From assembly GCA_002336845.1 (NCBI GenBank), contig DDEX01000093.1, positions 16,662 through 50,498 on the forward strand: a DNA stretch of 33,837 nucleotides. Direction: 5' to 3'. This document shows positions 31,968 to 33,837 of this stretch, piece after piece; position 1 is the first letter of the stretch, and each line of letters starts with the position of its first letter. Both the position numbers and the translations under genes were made by a program. Under the pieces are notes generated by a model. It searched no databases and was not told where the DNA came from. It was given only the letters and a program-made list of their open reading frames with translations. The stretch comes from Rhodobacteraceae bacterium UBA1943 (lineage in GTDB: Bacteria; Pseudomonadota; Alphaproteobacteria; Rhodobacterales; Rhodobacteraceae).

Positions 31968-33248
31968 CTAGGTCAGCGCCCGTGGCTTCGGCCCGCCGGT
32001 GGCCCAGTCCAGCAGTTCCACCGTATGCACCACCGGCACCCCGGTGCCCGATCCGATCTGCATCATGCAGCCGATGTTGCCAGCCGCGATGATGTCTGGG
32101 GCCTTCGCCTCCAGCGTCGCTACCTTGCGCCGCTTCAGCTCGGCCGAAATTTCGGGCTGCATCAGGTTGTAGGTGCCCGCAGAGCCGCAGCACAGGTGGC
32201 TGTCGGCGGGTTCCACCACCTCGAAGCCCACGCGTTTCAGCAAATCCTTGGGCGCAGTCTTGATCTGCTGCCCGTGTTGCAGGCTGCAAGCGGCGTGGTA
32301 GGCCACGCGAAGCCCCTTGGGCGCCCCCTGCGGCAGGCCGATCTTCACCAGAACCTCGCTGATGTCCTTGGCCAGCGCCGACACTTCCGCCGCCTGATCG
32401 GCGAGTGGCGAGGTGCGGAACATATGGCCGTAATCCTTCACCGTTGTCCCGCAACCGCTGGTGTTGATGACGATGAAATCAAGGCCTTTGGGTTTTTCGG
32501 CCAGAAAGGCGCGGATATTGGCCTCGGCAAAGCCATGCGCCTCGTCCTCGCGGCCCATGTGATGGGTCAGCGCCCCGCAACACCCCATCCCGCGCGGGAT
32601 CACCACCTCGCATCCCAGCCGCCGCAGCAGGCGGATGGTGGCATCGTTGATGTCGGTGTTCAGCGCCTTTTGCGCGCAACCGGTCATCAGCGCGACGCGG
32701 TAACGCCGCTCGCCCACGGCAGGGAAGGTCTGCGGATCATCGTTTCGCGACACCGACGGCACGGTTTTTGGCGCCATCGCCACCATGGCCCGCAGCCGCG
32801 CATCGGGCAAAAACCGCGCGAATGGCCGCGCCAGCTTCGCCCCCAGCAGCGCCAGCCGGAATCGCCCCGGATAGGGCAACACCTTCGCCAGCACCCAGCG
32901 CAGGGCACGGTCCGTCACGGGGCGGCGATAGGTCTTTTCCACATGCGCGCGGGCATGGTCGATCAGGTGCATGTAATGCACGCCGCTGGGGCAGGTTGTC
33001 ATGCAGGCCAGGCAGGACAGGCAGCGGTCGATATGCTTGACGGTCTTTTCATCGGCGGGCCGCCCGGTCTCCAGCATCTCCTTGATCAGATAGATGCGGC
33101 CGCGCGGGCTGTCCAATTCATCGCCCAGCACCTGATAACTGGGACAGGTTGCCGTGCAAAATCCGCAATGCACGCAGGCGCGCAGGATTTCATTGGCGCG
33201 CTTGAGACCGGGGTCGGCCAGTTGCTCTGGCGTGAAATGGGTTTGCAT
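31968..33248 (-). CDS. glcF: Glycolate oxidase iron-sulfur subunit GlcF
   Basis: 426 aa. Two 4Fe-4S ferredoxin motifs at C25/C28/C31/C35 and C76/C79/C82/C86, followed by two CCG domains (MGCCGAL, SGCGTT; AACSLQHG, HLCCGSAGTYN) that bind further iron-sulfur or link to the membrane. With GlcD and GlcE it oxidises glycolate to glyoxylate and passes electrons to the quinone pool. Its ATG overlaps the glcE stop (ATGA), as expected for glcDEF order. Length is normal. Confidence 0.96.
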   Translation of the reverse strand: MQTHFTPEQLADPGLKRANEILRACVHCGFCTATCPSYQVLGDELDSPRGRIYLIKEMLETGRPADEKTVKHIDRCLSCLACMTTCPSGVHYMHLIDHARAHVEKTYRRPVTDRALRWVLAKVLPYPGRFRLALLGAKLARPFARFLPDARLRAMVAMAPKTVPSVSRNDDPQTFPAVGERRYRVALMTGCAQKALNTDINDATIRLLRRLGCEVVIPRGMGCCGALTHHMGREDEAHGFAEANIRAFLAEKPKGLDFIVINTSGCGTTVKDYGHMFRTSPLADQAAEVSALAKDISEVLVKIGLPQGAPKGLRVAYHAACSLQHGQQIKTAPKDLLKRVGFEVVEPADSHLCCGSAGTYNLMQPEISAELKRRKVATLEAKAPDIIAAGNIGCMMQIGSGTGVPVVHTVELLDWATGGPKPRALT

Positions 33249-33837
33249 CAGGCGGCTCCTTGGGCGAACAGGCCCCTTGGGTCGAACTCGGCGCGCAGCC
33301 GCGCCGTCAGGGCGGCAACAGCAGCGGTCTCGGGTGGCAGCAGGGTCTGCTCCATACCGGGCAGGGCGCGCAACAGGGTTGCATGCCCCTCGCTTCCCAC
33401 CGCGTCACGCACCTGGGCCACGGCATCGGTCAACAGCCAGACCAGTCCGCCGCCCCAGTCATACAGCGCCTCAACTGGCCCCGCCGCCCGCAGCCCCGCC
33501 ACAATCCCTTCTGCCGCCGTCGGCTTTACCACCAGCCGCCACACCGCCCCGGATATGCCCGCAAACTCCGCCACATCGCGCACATCCCGCCAGATCGCGG
33601 CGCTTTCCACCCCGTCAACGGCGCGCCAGTCGCCCTTCAGCGTCGCCTTCAGCGCACCGGCCCGATAGGCGACCGAGCCTGCCAGCCCCTCGATGCGCAG
33701 CAATGCACGGCCTCTGGCCCAAGCCGCGCCCGAGATGTCGAACGGCGTCCGCAGCGCGGCTTGCAATATCTCTGGCCCTGTCGTCTCTGCAATCAGCGTG
33801 ACCTCGGCCTCCGGCACCGCCTGCACCTTCAGGCTGA
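33248..33837 (-). CDS. glcE: Glycolate oxidase FAD-binding subunit GlcE (3' part)
   Basis: The C-terminal ~196 residues; the frame stays open to the right edge, so the start is outside. The GTG at 33826 is internal. Visible parts include WRLVVKPTAAEGIV, ALYDWGGGLVWLLT and the final LRAEFDPRGLFAQG, the usual end of FAD-linked oxidases of this group (DPxGxFNPG-like). It is coupled to glcF by a 4-base overlap. glcD is expected beyond the edge. Confidence 0.93.
   Translation of the reverse strand, partial: SLKVQAVPEAEVTLIAETTGPEILQAALRTPFDISGAAWARGRALLRIEGLAGSVAYRAGALKATLKGDWRAVDGVESAAIWRDVRDVAEFAGISGAVWRLVVKPTAAEGIVAGLRAAGPVEALYDWGGGLVWLLTDAVAQVRDAVGSEGHATLLRALPGMEQTLLPPETAAVAALTARLRAEFDPRGLFAQGAA

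Noticed and set aside
1..33837. CRISPR arrays, tRNA or rRNA genes, insertion sequences
   Set aside because: No regularly spaced repeats, tRNA-like cloverleaf segments, rRNA stretches or transposase motifs were found on reading both strands.

Overview
The window is high-GC, densely packed alphaproteobacterial chromosome. Gene content and order (ccoNOQP, ccoGHIS with FNR-type boxes, a pyrB/pyrC-like cluster, plant-type gshA, glcEF) point to the Rhodobacterales (Rhodobacter/Tabrizicola/Gemmobacter-like). No tRNA, rRNA, CRISPR array, insertion sequence or integrase was seen. Most of the window is core metabolism. The unusual material is small and lies between or inside operons.

Layout. 1-2439: the 3' end of ccoN, then ccoO, ccoQ and ccoP, the structural genes of the cbb3 oxidase, closed by a strong terminator at 2460. 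2547-3818: an inserted segment with a 46-codon ORF divergent from a GcvA-like LysR regulator, then an intergenic region with an FNR-like box, two hairpins and a terminator (possible small RNA). 3878-8262: a second FNR-like box and ccoG, ccoH, ccoI and ccoS, the maturation and copper-supply genes for the same oxidase. 8284-10652: a YqgE/AlgH protein, a secreted DsbD-N-type protein and a family-4-like uracil-DNA glycosylase; a palindromic repeat sits between the last two.

10749-15855: pyrB, a lower-GC coiled-coil/zinc-ribbon gene, a 41-aa membrane peptide, two small membrane proteins of PH-like appearance, a dihydroorotase homologue lacking key catalytic residues (PyrC'/PyrX type), plsY and a secreted protein, all on the plus strand. 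15938-18642 (minus): rsmE, a membrane protein and gshA. 18655-22017 (plus): ubiA, an OmpA-domain protein and a membrane-anchored coiled-coil protein. 22035-22098 is a second copy of the palindromic repeat. 22108-24470: an alpha/beta hydrolase divergent from succinate-semialdehyde dehydrogenase. 24639-25139: a secreted peptidoglycan-binding-like protein.

25249-29563: two ECF sigma-factor cassettes back to back. The first is translationally coupled to a membrane-anchored von Willebrand A protein. The second follows a small secreted COG4315-type protein and is coupled to a one-TM anti-sigma-like protein. 29644-33837 (minus): a small heat-shock protein with a likely heat-shock promoter, two tandem trypsin-like proteases with matching C-terminal tails, and glcF with the 3' part of glcE.

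The two cco blocks act together: CcoNOQP is the high-affinity terminal oxidase, and CcoGHIS deliver copper and assemble it. I do not claim a wholly new system. The best leads are the FNR-box/small-RNA candidate, the catalytically degenerate dihydroorotase in the pyrB locus with its inserted gene, and the sigma-VWA cassette.
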